In this document: positions 8,882 to 15,981 of the stretch, piece after piece
Position numbering within the stretch: position 1 is the first letter of the stretch
Layout: every line of letters begins with the position of its first letter
Assembly: GCA_035567895.1 (NCBI GenBank)
Contig: DATMPC010000084.1
Coordinates: 1-51,483 of the forward strand
Direction of reading: 5' to 3'
Source of the DNA: Terriglobales bacterium
GTDB taxonomy: Bacteria > Acidobacteriota > Terriglobia > Terriglobales > Acidobacteriaceae
Length of the DNA: 51,483 nt
Position numbers and translations under genes: made by a program
The notes under the pieces: model-generated
What the model was told of the DNA's origin: nothing
The model's input: only the letters and a program-made list of their open reading frames with translations
The model's database searches: none

Positions 8882-9244
8882 TTACTCCAGAACGTTAACT
8901 ACCAGGTGCATATTGCGGTGTCCAGCCCCACAAAAATGGTTGCAGGCTGCAACGAACCTGCCGGTCTGTCTTGGAGTAATGGCAACATCCGATGCTTTTC
9001 CTGGCTCGATAGTCGCGTCGATTTGGAGCTGCTCCAAGGATAGACCGTGAGTAACATCTTCGGTGCTGAGTCGTAACACGACGGGTTCATCCTTTTTTAG
9101 AGTGATCTCGCCAGGAGTGAACGTGAAGCGCTTTGCCTTCAGCTCGATTATCTTGGGTGACGATGCGCCGGCGTGACGAGCGTACGATACGCTGGCGATT
9201 AACGCCAAGGCGAACATGGGAAGTGTTCTCAGGATTCGTGACAT
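8882..9244 (-). CDS. exported stand-alone CuA-type cupredoxin
   Basis: The protein (120 residues from ATG 9244) has a signal peptide and one cupredoxin domain. It carries C101-x3-C105-x3-H109-x2-M112 in CNHFCGAGHRNM and a partner His at 66 (VTHGL). This is the ligand set of the binuclear CuA site of cytochrome oxidase subunit II and nitrous oxide reductase. It lacks the membrane hairpin of subunit II, and no other oxidase subunit is nearby. It is therefore probably a soluble periplasmic electron carrier or copper protein. tatA ends 66 bases upstream on the same strand, suggesting one transcript. Confidence 0.82.
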   Translation of the reverse strand: MSRILRTLPMFALALIASVSYARHAGASSPKIIELKAKRFTFTPGEITLKKDEPVVLRLSTEDVTHGLSLEQLQIDATIEPGKASDVAITPRQTGRFVAACNHFCGAGHRNMHLVVNVLE

Positions 9245-9310
9245 TAAGCTGGAATGCTCCGTGTTTGAATGATTGCCGGGTCTCAGGCGCATCGGATTTG
9301 GATCCAACCC

Positions 9311-9532
9311 CTACTTCGAGTCAGAAGACTTCACAATTGCGATAACTGGAGTCGACATTCGGTCTTCGCCTGTTTCAGATTCTTGCTCATCTCCCCTAAT
9401 CGATGCTTTAAAGATGCGGATTCCATCTCCCAGGCCTTTGCCCAGTTCAGGAAGTTTCTTGGGCCCAAAGACCAAGAGAGCGATTCCTAGCAAAACGAGC
9501 AAATGCATCGGCTGAAACAGTCCTTCGAACAT
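9311..9532 (-). CDS. tatA: twin-arginine translocase subunit TatA/E
   Basis: The 73-residue protein has the TatA layout: an N-terminal membrane helix (MHLLVLLGIALLVF), the hinge FGPKKLPELGKGLGDGI, an amphipathic helix and a charged tail. AAGGAG stands before the ATG at ideal spacing. TatA forms the protein-conducting part of the Tat pathway. Here it is not with tatB or tatC but sits between a reductase and a CuA protein, a placement that suggests dedicated service to a metalloprotein. Several enzymes in this window carry RR-type signals, so it may also serve them. Confidence 0.92.
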   Translation of the reverse strand: MFEGLFQPMHLLVLLGIALLVFGPKKLPELGKGLGDGIRIFKASIRGDEQESETGEDRMSTPVIAIVKSSDSK

Positions 9533-9734
9533 AGGTGCTCCTTATTCGGGTGAGACAACCTCGCAAGATGCCGCTAAGGAACCATTGACCGTCATTAGCA
9601 CGTCCGTGAATCGAAGTAGTCTTTGTTATGAAAGACTCTTAACCGCGATTGGAAATTCCAGAAGTCGGACAAATTGTCTAGCTAGGGGTTAGTGCGGGAC
9701 AGCTTCACGTTCTCGTCAACACTTTGGAGTGAAC

Positions 9735-9751
9735 TTCGCTTGCCCAGCGAA
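9735..9751 (-). terminator. possible weak hairpin terminator after the reductase gene
   Basis: Just past the stop of the reductase gene (9760, minus strand), TTCGCT and AGCGAA pair around a five-base loop. There is no T run, so any termination would be weak. The same spacer also has AGTCTTT pairing with AAAGACT at 9618-9637 and the palindrome GACAAATTGTC at 9668-9678, which could be processing or binding sites ahead of tatA. Confidence 0.25.
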
Positions 9752-9759
9752 ATACTTTG

Positions 9760-11319
9760 TCACGCATCGATCGTCACGTCTCCCTTTGCGTGGCTCACAC
9801 AGGGCAGGATATAGCCACGGTCTTTCAGTTCAGAAGTAAGTCCATCTTCTGAATCCATGTGGACGCGGCCTTTGAGTAGCTTGCTTGCACAGGTTCCACA
9901 CTGTCCCTCGCGACAGCTGTAAGGCATCTGTATTCCGCAGGCTTCGGCGGTCTCCAGAAGCGTTGCGGAGGAAGACACCAAACGCGTTTGTTTTGAGCGC
10001 GCAAATTCCACCAGAACAATCTGCGTCGGTGGAATTTGCTCTGTGTTAGTAGGTACCTGGCCTGCTCCAAAGTTTTCTTGCTTTATTCTTGCTGAACTCA
10101 CTTTCATTGCTTCCAGAACTTCGCGAGCTGCCTTCATCATTCCAGGAGGACCGCAAATGAAGAATGTGGACGAAGTAACGTCCTCCACATTGATTTCGAT
10201 CAAATCTTGTGTGAGATGACCGGTCAGCCCAACCCATCGAGAATCTGGTTGGGAAAGCACCGTCGCGACGTGCAATCGCGGTAGTCGCGCTTGTAAGGAT
10301 TTCAGCTCCGTTTCAAAGATGATGTCTTTGCTGGTGCGAACGAAATACAGAAGCGTGACTTCCGTGGAAAGACAACGATCATCGATGTAGCGCAACATCG
10401 ACATGAAAGGCGTAATACCACTGCCACCCGCGATCAGTACAATCCGCTGATGCTGCGTTTCATCGAAGTAGAATTGGCCGGCCGGCTCTGAGACTTCCAC
10501 GGTCAATCCGATACTGGCCTTTTGGTTCAAGAACCCTGATACGTATCCGCTGGCAGTTTGCTTCGGCGTGATTTCGATATAGCCCGTTTGCGAAGGGGAA
10601 GAGCAGATTGAATAACAGCGCGGCAGAGTCTTTCCATCAATGGCCCAATTGAATTTGAGGAACTGGCCTGGACGAAAGGAAATGCGGCAGTCGTGCGGAA
10701 CTAGAAAGCGCAGAGTCTTAGCGTCATGCGTCTGCCGGTGAATTCGCGCCAATTTAAGGACGACTGAGCTTCTTCCTGATCCAGATTTGTCGACACTATC
10801 GAGTCCAATAAGTGCGTCGGCAGGTTTCGACCTACGCCACAATAGAGCAAGGAGCATGGTGGCGCACACGGTCGTGACAAAAACGGATATATACGCAGGC
10901 ACGGTTGCCGGGCTCGCACTCCGTAGTAGATATGCTCCCAAATTGATAATGACGAGCAGATAAGAAATTCCCGTAATCGACAATCCAAGGACTCGCAGGG
11001 TCGTGGTGGGGCGTTTGTAGTGCCGGGCCACAGCCACCTTTATAAGCAGGAGCGGAAGGAGTATCAGCGCCAGAGATGCGTGAACAATGTTGCGCGGTGA
11101 AAGTTCATCACTAAGCCCTTTCAGGCGTAACACCATGTGATAGCTCATCACGCAATACAAAAACGTGAATAAGTAACCGATAATGCGATGCGCTCGCACT
11201 CGCCATGCCTGAGCTCTGGGATTGGAGTGCCGATCACCTCGCAACATCAAGTAGGAGTTGACTCCGGCGAAAAGCACGAATACTACGCCGAGTGCCAAAG
11301 TGAGAGGAGGTTGCATCAC
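9760..11319 (-). CDS. membrane-anchored FNR-type oxidoreductase with C-terminal 2Fe-2S ferredoxin domain
   Basis: The 519-residue protein is a fusion. Residues 1 to about 165 contain four or five membrane helices with several histidines (AHRIIGY, SYHMVL, VHASLAL) that could bind heme b. Residues about 185-300 are an FAD-binding ferredoxin-reductase fold (LPRCYSICSSP), and 300-410 a NAD-binding lobe (GGSGITPFMSML, FICGPPGMM). Residues 430-519 are a plant-type 2Fe-2S domain with C469-x4-C474-x2-C477 and C507. It should pass electrons between NAD(P)H, flavin, iron-sulfur centre and a membrane acceptor. It starts with GTG overlapping the upstream small membrane protein by 4 bases. A dioxygenase-reductase-like role is an alternative. 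Confidence 0.85.
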   Translation of the reverse strand: MMQPPLTLALGVVFVLFAGVNSYLMLRGDRHSNPRAQAWRVRAHRIIGYLFTFLYCVMSYHMVLRLKGLSDELSPRNIVHASLALILLPLLLIKVAVARHYKRPTTTLRVLGLSITGISYLLVIINLGAYLLRSASPATVPAYISVFVTTVCATMLLALLWRRSKPADALIGLDSVDKSGSGRSSVVLKLARIHRQTHDAKTLRFLVPHDCRISFRPGQFLKFNWAIDGKTLPRCYSICSSPSQTGYIEITPKQTASGYVSGFLNQKASIGLTVEVSEPAGQFYFDETQHQRIVLIAGGSGITPFMSMLRYIDDRCLSTEVTLLYFVRTSKDIIFETELKSLQARLPRLHVATVLSQPDSRWVGLTGHLTQDLIEINVEDVTSSTFFICGPPGMMKAAREVLEAMKVSSARIKQENFGAGQVPTNTEQIPPTQIVLVEFARSKQTRLVSSSATLLETAEACGIQMPYSCREGQCGTCASKLLKGRVHMDSEDGLTSELKDRGYILPCVSHAKGDVTIDA

Positions 11320-11516
11320 TTTGTGGTAGCTGTCGCGTGAGAAGAGGAATTGCGAGCATGCGAAGGCACAGGATCGACAACCGCAATTCGCTTTGTTTGA
11401 GTAGAAATACGCATATCAGAGCTCTCGTCCGCACTTGTCATGGCAACTCTAAGAAGGAACAGCGATTGCAAAATTAAGAGCGAAGCCACCGCACTGAGGG
11501 CAAATTCCGTGATCAT
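11316..11516 (-). CDS. small single-pass membrane protein (66 aa)
   Basis: ATG 11516 is preceded by AGGA at short spacing and is preferred to the GTG at 11546. The protein has one membrane helix near its N-terminus (FALSAVASLLILQSLFLLRV) and a polar, serine-rich tail. Its stop overlaps the reductase start by 4 bases, so the two are translationally coupled and probably form a complex. No family is recognised. It could be a small subunit stabilising the membrane part of the reductase. Confidence 0.55.
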   Translation of the reverse strand: MITEFALSAVASLLILQSLFLLRVAMTSADESSDMRISTQTKRIAVVDPVPSHARNSSSHATATTK

Positions 11517-11672
11517 GAGATCCTGCCTTTCCATTTCCGTACTCACTAAAGACCTCAGGGCATCGTGTTTATTCCGGAATTGCCAACCCGTTTAACCCTT
11601 CGATGTTGAAACTCTGGGGCGGTAAAAGGAATAAGTCTTTCCGCGCTCCAGTCTTTATGACTGCCGGGTCGT

Positions 11673-12740
11673 GTGCGCTCGGCTCAAGTTCCAGAGGGTT
11701 ACGCGATCATCAACGCTTCCTTAATCTCAACGGGCGTGGCAACGCCAATCTTTCAGGTCAGCCAGGAAGAGGCCTTTGCACATTCAGGCTATCGGGATGA
11801 AGCTACCCGCAGAATTTTCTCGAGATCTGGCATTGAATATCGTCACTTCTATTTCCACAATGGGATTAGGATCGATGAAGGTTCCGATGAGCTGAATCGG
11901 CGATATGTTCGCGGCGCAATGGAAATTGGTTGCCGCGCAATTCGAAAGTGTCTTGAGTCCGCGGGTTTGACGGAGCGGGATATCGATTTGTTCGTGCTAT
12001 GCAGCTCGACTGGCTACAGTTGCCCCGACATTGCCAGTCGACTGATAGGACACATGGGATTTCGTTCTGGCATTCAGCGAGCACCCATCCTCGGACTCGG
12101 CTGCGGTGGAGCCCTCCCCAGCTTGCAACGAGCCTGCGATTTCGTGCGGACTCACATAGGTCAAGTAGCGCTTGTATTGACGGTAGAGATTTGTTCGGCA
12201 TGCTACTACCGCGATGACACGCTTGAAACCGTTATTGGGAATGCAATCTGCGCTGATGGTGCTGCGGCGGCTTTACTAATCGCGGGAGCGCCGCCAGATC
12301 CGCCGTTCCCAGAGATTGTTGACTTCGAATCCTTTATTGATCCTAAGCACCTGGGGAGCGTTGGCTTTGAACATCGGGATGGGAAGCTGCGCATCGTCTT
12401 GGGCTCTGAAGTGCGGCAGCTGGCCCCTGGCCTTTTAGAGGGAGCGCTGTGTCCACTATTGGCGCGAAATAACCTTCGCCATTCAGACATTCGCTTTTGG
12501 GTTGTCCATCCCGGAGGACGCAGAGTTATCGATAGCGTTCAGAAGCACTTGAATCTTTCAGATTCCGAATTGCAATTTTCGAGAGATGTGCTTCGCAACT
12601 ACGGGAACATGTCATCGGCAACCGCGATGTTTGTGTTCCATGAGGTAGTCCACAACGGCAAGCCGAAAGCTGGAGATTGGGGCGTTATGGCTGCGCTCGG
12701 TCCCGGGATGGCGGCGGAAGCAGCTCTACTCAGATGGTGA
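11673..12740 (+). CDS. type III polyketide synthase (chalcone/stilbene synthase family)
   Basis: The 355-residue protein has the full type III triad: C144 in GLGCGGALP, H279 in VVHPGGRR and N312 in NYGNMSSAT, and ends with the GPGMAAEAAL loop. These homodimeric enzymes condense malonyl-CoA units on an acyl-CoA starter to give pyrones or resorcinols. Bacterial members often make alkylresorcinols or alkylpyrones from fatty acyl starters. The start is a GTG at 11673; no better ATG is in frame. The downstream O-methyltransferase overlaps it by 7 bases, so a methylated polyketide is the likely product. The reductase operon is divergent from it and shares the 156-base spacer. Confidence 0.9.
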   Translation: MRSAQVPEGYAIINASLISTGVATPIFQVSQEEAFAHSGYRDEATRRIFSRSGIEYRHFYFHNGIRIDEGSDELNRRYVRGAMEIGCRAIRKCLESAGLTERDIDLFVLCSSTGYSCPDIASRLIGHMGFRSGIQRAPILGLGCGGALPSLQRACDFVRTHIGQVALVLTVEICSACYYRDDTLETVIGNAICADGAAAALLIAGAPPDPPFPEIVDFESFIDPKHLGSVGFEHRDGKLRIVLGSEVRQLAPGLLEGALCPLLARNNLRHSDIRFWVVHPGGRRVIDSVQKHLNLSDSELQFSRDVLRNYGNMSSATAMFVFHEVVHNGKPKAGDWGVMAALGPGMAAEAALLRW

Positions 12741-13885
12741 ATATCTTCGCCTTGAGATTCGGTCCTCTGCTTCGTGTCCTCAATCATCGTATAAGAGCCG
12801 GTCGGTTGCGAGAATTACGGCAATTCTTATCAAGCGGCAATTCCTCTCGTCCGGCAACCGCAGCGGTGCCTTGGAGCCAGACGCTGTCCCAACAACCGCC
12901 ATTGGTGTTCCAGATGGCGAGTGGGTACTGGGTTTCACAGGCAATTTATACCGCCGCGAAGCTTGGCATTGCAGACGTGCTAACTGACGGCCCTAAATCG
13001 GTGGATGAAATCGCGAATGCCGTCGAGGCGGACGCAGATTCCTTGCGTAGACTCTTGCGCGTGCTGTCCATGCTCAACGTTTGTCAAATTACGAAGTCGG
13101 AGCGGTTCGAGCTGACGGCACTGGGCAGATCGCTGCAGTCGGGTGTTTCAGGATCACAGCGCGCGATCGTGCTGACTCTAGGTGAACTTCACTATAAAGC
13201 GTGGGGCCATCTGTGTGAGAGCGTGCAAACAGGCCATCCCGGGTTTTGCAGCGTCTTCGGCTCTCCAATGTTCGATTTCCTGGAAGAGAACTCCAATGCA
13301 GGCGAGATCTTCAATCTCGCGATGACAGATTTCTCAGCATTTGTCGCACACGCCTTACTGGTCTCTTATGACTTTTCCGGAATTAAGTCACTGGTGGATG
13401 TAGGTGGCGGCTGCGGGAAGCTATTGACGAGCATTCTGGAGGTTTATCCAAGTTTGCAAGGCGTTATCGTCGATCTTCCTGGCGTTATCGACGCAGCTTG
13501 TGAGCGCATACGGTCACATCCTTGCCGCGATCGTTGCACCGCAATCTCCGGAAATTTCTTTCAATCAGTCCCGCCTGGTGGAGACGTGTATTTACTCAGC
13601 GGCGTCATCCATGATTGGGACGATGAAGCAGCTCAAGTAATCTTGAAGAATTGCCGAAACTCAATGCGTCCACAAGCTAAAGTCCTAGCCGTTGAATGCG
13701 TCGTGCCCGAGAGTGACGAGCCATCTTTCAGCAAGCTGCTCGATTTGAACATGATGGTTATGACAGGCGGTCGTGAGCGAACCGAGCGCGAGTTTCGTGA
13801 GTTGTTCGGTAATTCTGGGTTAAGAGTAACTAAAGTCGTTTCTACGGCGTCCCCACTGCGAATCATCGAAGCGATTCGTAACTAG
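12734..13885 (+). CDS. SAM-dependent O-methyltransferase (dimerising, plant-type)
   Basis: From ATG 12734, inside the end of the polyketide synthase gene, the protein has 383 residues. Residues about 55-150 form the winged-helix dimerisation domain (MASGYWVSQAIYTAAKLGIA, DADSLRRLLRVLSML). The class I SAM fold follows, with motif I LVDVGGGCGKLL and later DVYLLSGVIHDWDDEAA, whose HDWDD is the family hallmark that includes the catalytic-type His. The end, GLRVTKVVSTASPLRIIEA, is typical too. The 7-base overlap indicates co-translation with the polyketide synthase, so its likely substrate is a phenolic or pyrone hydroxyl of that product. Confidence 0.9.
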   Translation: MVNIFALRFGPLLRVLNHRIRAGRLRELRQFLSSGNSSRPATAAVPWSQTLSQQPPLVFQMASGYWVSQAIYTAAKLGIADVLTDGPKSVDEIANAVEADADSLRRLLRVLSMLNVCQITKSERFELTALGRSLQSGVSGSQRAIVLTLGELHYKAWGHLCESVQTGHPGFCSVFGSPMFDFLEENSNAGEIFNLAMTDFSAFVAHALLVSYDFSGIKSLVDVGGGCGKLLTSILEVYPSLQGVIVDLPGVIDAACERIRSHPCRDRCTAISGNFFQSVPPGGDVYLLSGVIHDWDDEAAQVILKNCRNSMRPQAKVLAVECVVPESDEPSFSKLLDLNMMVMTGGRERTEREFRELFGNSGLRVTKVVSTASPLRIIEAIRN

Positions 13886-14059
13886 TTCCAGTCTCGAAAA
13901 TAATTGCCCAAGTGGGCGGTAAGACTTCGTCCCATCAAGTCGGTCCCTCCCAAATCGGAATACATGGAATTTCTGATCGCATCAGTGCGTTCTGAGCTTA
14001 CAGCAGTCCCTTAAATCTTATTGAGATCAAAGTTGCGACAGAAAGGAAGAGTTCTACGA

Positions 14060-14581
14060 ATGATTAAGAAAGCTCTTGGTAGAGTCGCTCTGGTTGGGCT
14101 AACGATGTGTGGGATATCTACATCAACTGTGATGGCGCAAGATTCGCTGTTTCGATCCGTCATCATCGGGTCCAATCCCAAAACAATTATTGCCGGAGTG
14201 CAGAGCGGTGGCGCGCCCTGGACAGTTGAGCGGGGTTCAGCCGTGCTGAATGACGACGGTAAATTACACGTAACATTGCGCGATTTAATTTTGCCGAACC
14301 TCGGAAACCCGGGACCAGTAACGAGTGTCAGTGCGAGTCTCGTTTGTGGAGGTGCGGGCGGCACTGTGGTGGCCACCACGGATCCTGTTCCGCTCTCGGG
14401 AGACGGAAACGCTGACATTGATGCGAAAATCTCCGTGCCTGGACCGTGTTTCGCTCCGACAGTTTTGGTTCGAGCCGCGGGATTTAACGGCAACGTGCTC
14501 CCTCAACCCGGTCCCTGGATTGCGGCCAGTGGCACGACCGTTCCAAATGGTTCGCAAGATAAAGACGGGGACGGGAAATAA
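14060..14581 (+). CDS. exported hypothetical protein (173 aa)
   Basis: ATG 14060 follows AAGGAAGAG at good spacing and begins MIKKALGRVALVGLTMCG, a signal peptide cut near VMAQ. The mature domain is glycine- and valine-rich (GAPWTVERGSAVLNDDGKLHVTLRDLILP, SVSASLVCGGAGGTVVATT) with one cysteine pair (LVCGG, GPCFAP) and is predicted beta-sandwich. The tail is SQDKDGDGK, an Asp-rich end resembling a calcium-binding loop. The family is not recognised by name, although small secreted proteins of this style are frequent in Acidobacteriota. Confidence 0.65.
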   Translation: MIKKALGRVALVGLTMCGISTSTVMAQDSLFRSVIIGSNPKTIIAGVQSGGAPWTVERGSAVLNDDGKLHVTLRDLILPNLGNPGPVTSVSASLVCGGAGGTVVATTDPVPLSGDGNADIDAKISVPGPCFAPTVLVRAAGFNGNVLPQPGPWIAASGTTVPNGSQDKDGDGK

Positions 14582-14636
14582 CGTCCAGCTACATCAAACG
14601 CGGCCAGCGCAGCTTGATGGACGTAGAGCGCTGGCC
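14581..14636 (+). ncRNA. structured 3' untranslated region with interlocking stems
   Basis: Right after the stop of the exported protein, GGCCAGCGC (14602-14610) pairs exactly with GCGCTGGCC (14628-14636). A second pairing, CATCAA (14592-14597) with TTGATG (14614-14619), or ACGTCC (14581-14586) with GGACGT (14619-14624), crosses the first. The stems interlock, so they form either a pseudoknot or two exclusive folds. A terminator follows 33 bases on. This may stabilise the transcript or be a small RNA; function is inferred from pairing only. Confidence 0.35.
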
Positions 14637-14668
14637 CATTCCAACAGTATGTGCTTGGGGGCAAGGAA

Positions 14669-14691
14669 AAAGCCCGCGCATTGCGGGCTTT
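14669..14691. terminator. intrinsic-type terminator hairpin, usable from both sides
   Basis: AAAGCCCGC and GCGGGCTTT pair perfectly around GCATT. Runs of A before and T within the 3' arm give the usual terminator look on either strand. It follows the exported protein ending at 14581 and faces the small minus-strand genes beyond 14791. Confidence 0.8.
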
Positions 14692-14790
14692 CCCAGTCAT
14701 GATGCCACGAAACCGCGGATTCGGGCATGACTAACCTGGTTAGAATTCTCGTCGCGCCTGATCCGCTTCGTTTGCCAGGTCAGCAACAAC

Positions 14791-14985
14791 TCAAGAAAGG
14801 CTTTTTGGCTGTCCGATGAAAAGGCCGTCAACAATAAAACCGTTGATGGCACCGACCGCGTCGATTTGTCCTGCACCGGTGGGACGAATGATCGCGCATT
14901 CCGGCAGCCCTTTGATGAAGTCGCAAGGCTCGGGCATGATCAGGTTGGCCTGTAATGATTCGGGTTGGTTGTGAGCGAGATCCAC
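14791..14985 (-). CDS. possible small protein (64 aa)
   Basis: A GTG-started frame of 64 codons follows the small membrane protein gene by 22 bases on the same strand. It reads MDLAHNQPESLQANLIMPEP and then CDFIKGLPECAIIRP. The composition is protein-like, but there is no signal peptide, no family match and no clear ribosome binding site. It could equally be a chance frame in a spacer. Confidence 0.25.
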   Translation of the reverse strand: MDLAHNQPESLQANLIMPEPCDFIKGLPECAIIRPTGAGQIDAVGAINGFIVDGLFIGQPKSLS

Positions 14986-15007
14986 GCGTGTTGCCGGGTG
15001 TTGAAGA

Positions 15008-15205
15008 CTATTCCGACACGTGAAGCATCATGGCAACAAAACAAGCCATGACTCCACCCAAGAGCAATATGAGCATGATTACGCCCTCGAAATCGGCGGG
15101 TTGTCGAACCCGGGGGTTGCTTTCCTGAAGGTCTGGATCTAGATAGTGAATGATTCGAGAGATTTCTCGATCAGAAGTCAGTTCAATCAGATTTGGCTCT
15201 AGCAT
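15008..15205 (-). CDS. small membrane protein (65 aa)
   Basis: ATG 15205 is preferred; a longer frame to 15283 has an arginine-rich leader that looks spurious. The N-terminal 40 residues are acidic and polar (MLEPNLIELTSDREISRI), followed by one C-terminal membrane helix (VIMLILLLGGVMACFVAMML). This is a tail-anchored layout. AGGAAG lies rather far upstream of the ATG. Function unknown. Confidence 0.4.
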   Translation of the reverse strand: MLEPNLIELTSDREISRIIHYLDPDLQESNPRVRQPADFEGVIMLILLLGGVMACFVAMMLHVSE

Positions 15206-15303
15206 GGGCTTTTTCGTACTTCCTGCAGAACGGGAATGTCGCGTTGCACTGCGGGAATACAGTGCCCTGCTTTGACAGGGCACTGGGACTTGATTGACAA
15301 GGA

Positions 15304-15699
15304 TCAGTTTCCTGCGCTCGTGACGACGGTCTGCTTGTCCCCGCCGCGAGCCAGCTGTATCTCTTTCTTCGAAGCTGCGAAATGCAACTTGCCGGACGGG
15401 GTGACAACATCGCTTAAGAAGTACTGGTCACCAATCCGATGAAATACCAGCTGACTTCCTGTGACGGTGGTATTGAACTCGCTCGCGACCGCCAAAGCGC
15501 CAGTACCCTGGCCAAGGAACGCGAGACCTGACTTGTCGTTAGGTAACGATTCTCGAACGGTATATGTGGCGGCCGGTAACTCTTTTCCGCTAACAACGAA
15601 ATTGAAAGGGACATTAACTTTGAGTTCCTCAGCATTTGCCTTTGCTAAGGTGGCGAACACGATTCCCATTATGCACAACACTGTAAAACGTTTCCTCAT
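15304..15699 (-). CDS. small exported protein of an Acidobacteriota-type conserved family
   Basis: ATG 15699 is preceded by AAGGAG. The protein (131 residues) has a signal peptide (MRKRFTVLCIMGIVFATLA) cut near ANAEE, then VNVPFNFVVSGKELPAATYTV, a signature I associate with small secreted beta-sandwich proteins abundant in Acidobacteriota. The domain continues with LVFHRIGDQYFLSDV and a basic end. No catalytic residues are apparent. The role is unknown. Confidence 0.65.
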   Translation of the reverse strand: MRKRFTVLCIMGIVFATLAKANAEELKVNVPFNFVVSGKELPAATYTVRESLPNDKSGLAFLGQGTGALAVASEFNTTVTGSQLVFHRIGDQYFLSDVVTPSGKLHFAASKKEIQLARGGDKQTVVTSAGN

Positions 15700-15816
15700 T
15701 TGAACTATTCTCCTTGAGCACATTCATCAAATTCTGTGCGCACTTAATAGACACTGCACGAGGCTCAGCGATTCCCAAACGGCACTATTTGAGGCTGAAA
15801 ACTGATTACGGGAGCA

Positions 15817-15850
15817 AAAATATCGCTGCGTTAATGAGCTGAGATATTTT
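15817..15850. repeat. 8-bp inverted repeat upstream of the haloperoxidase gene
   Basis: AAAATATC (15817-15824) and GATATTTT (15843-15850) are exact reverse complements separated by 18 bases. The site lies between the divergent genes at 15699 and 15982, so it could be a regulator site acting on either. No T run suggests it is not a terminator. Confidence 0.3.
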
Positions 15851-15981
15851 CGTGGGACGAGCCTACGATCATCGGGCTAATACGGGAATAAATCACTGCG
15901 AGCTGAGTACATTCCAAAAGAGAGTGCTGGACTGCAATTGCGGTCGAGCACCGGTCAAGATTCCAACAAGTGAGGATCGGA

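Noticed and set aside
13906-13917. Short hairpin GCCCA-AG-TGGGC after the O-methyltransferase as a terminator
   Set aside because: The loop is too small for that stem, the alternative has only four pairs, and no T run follows.
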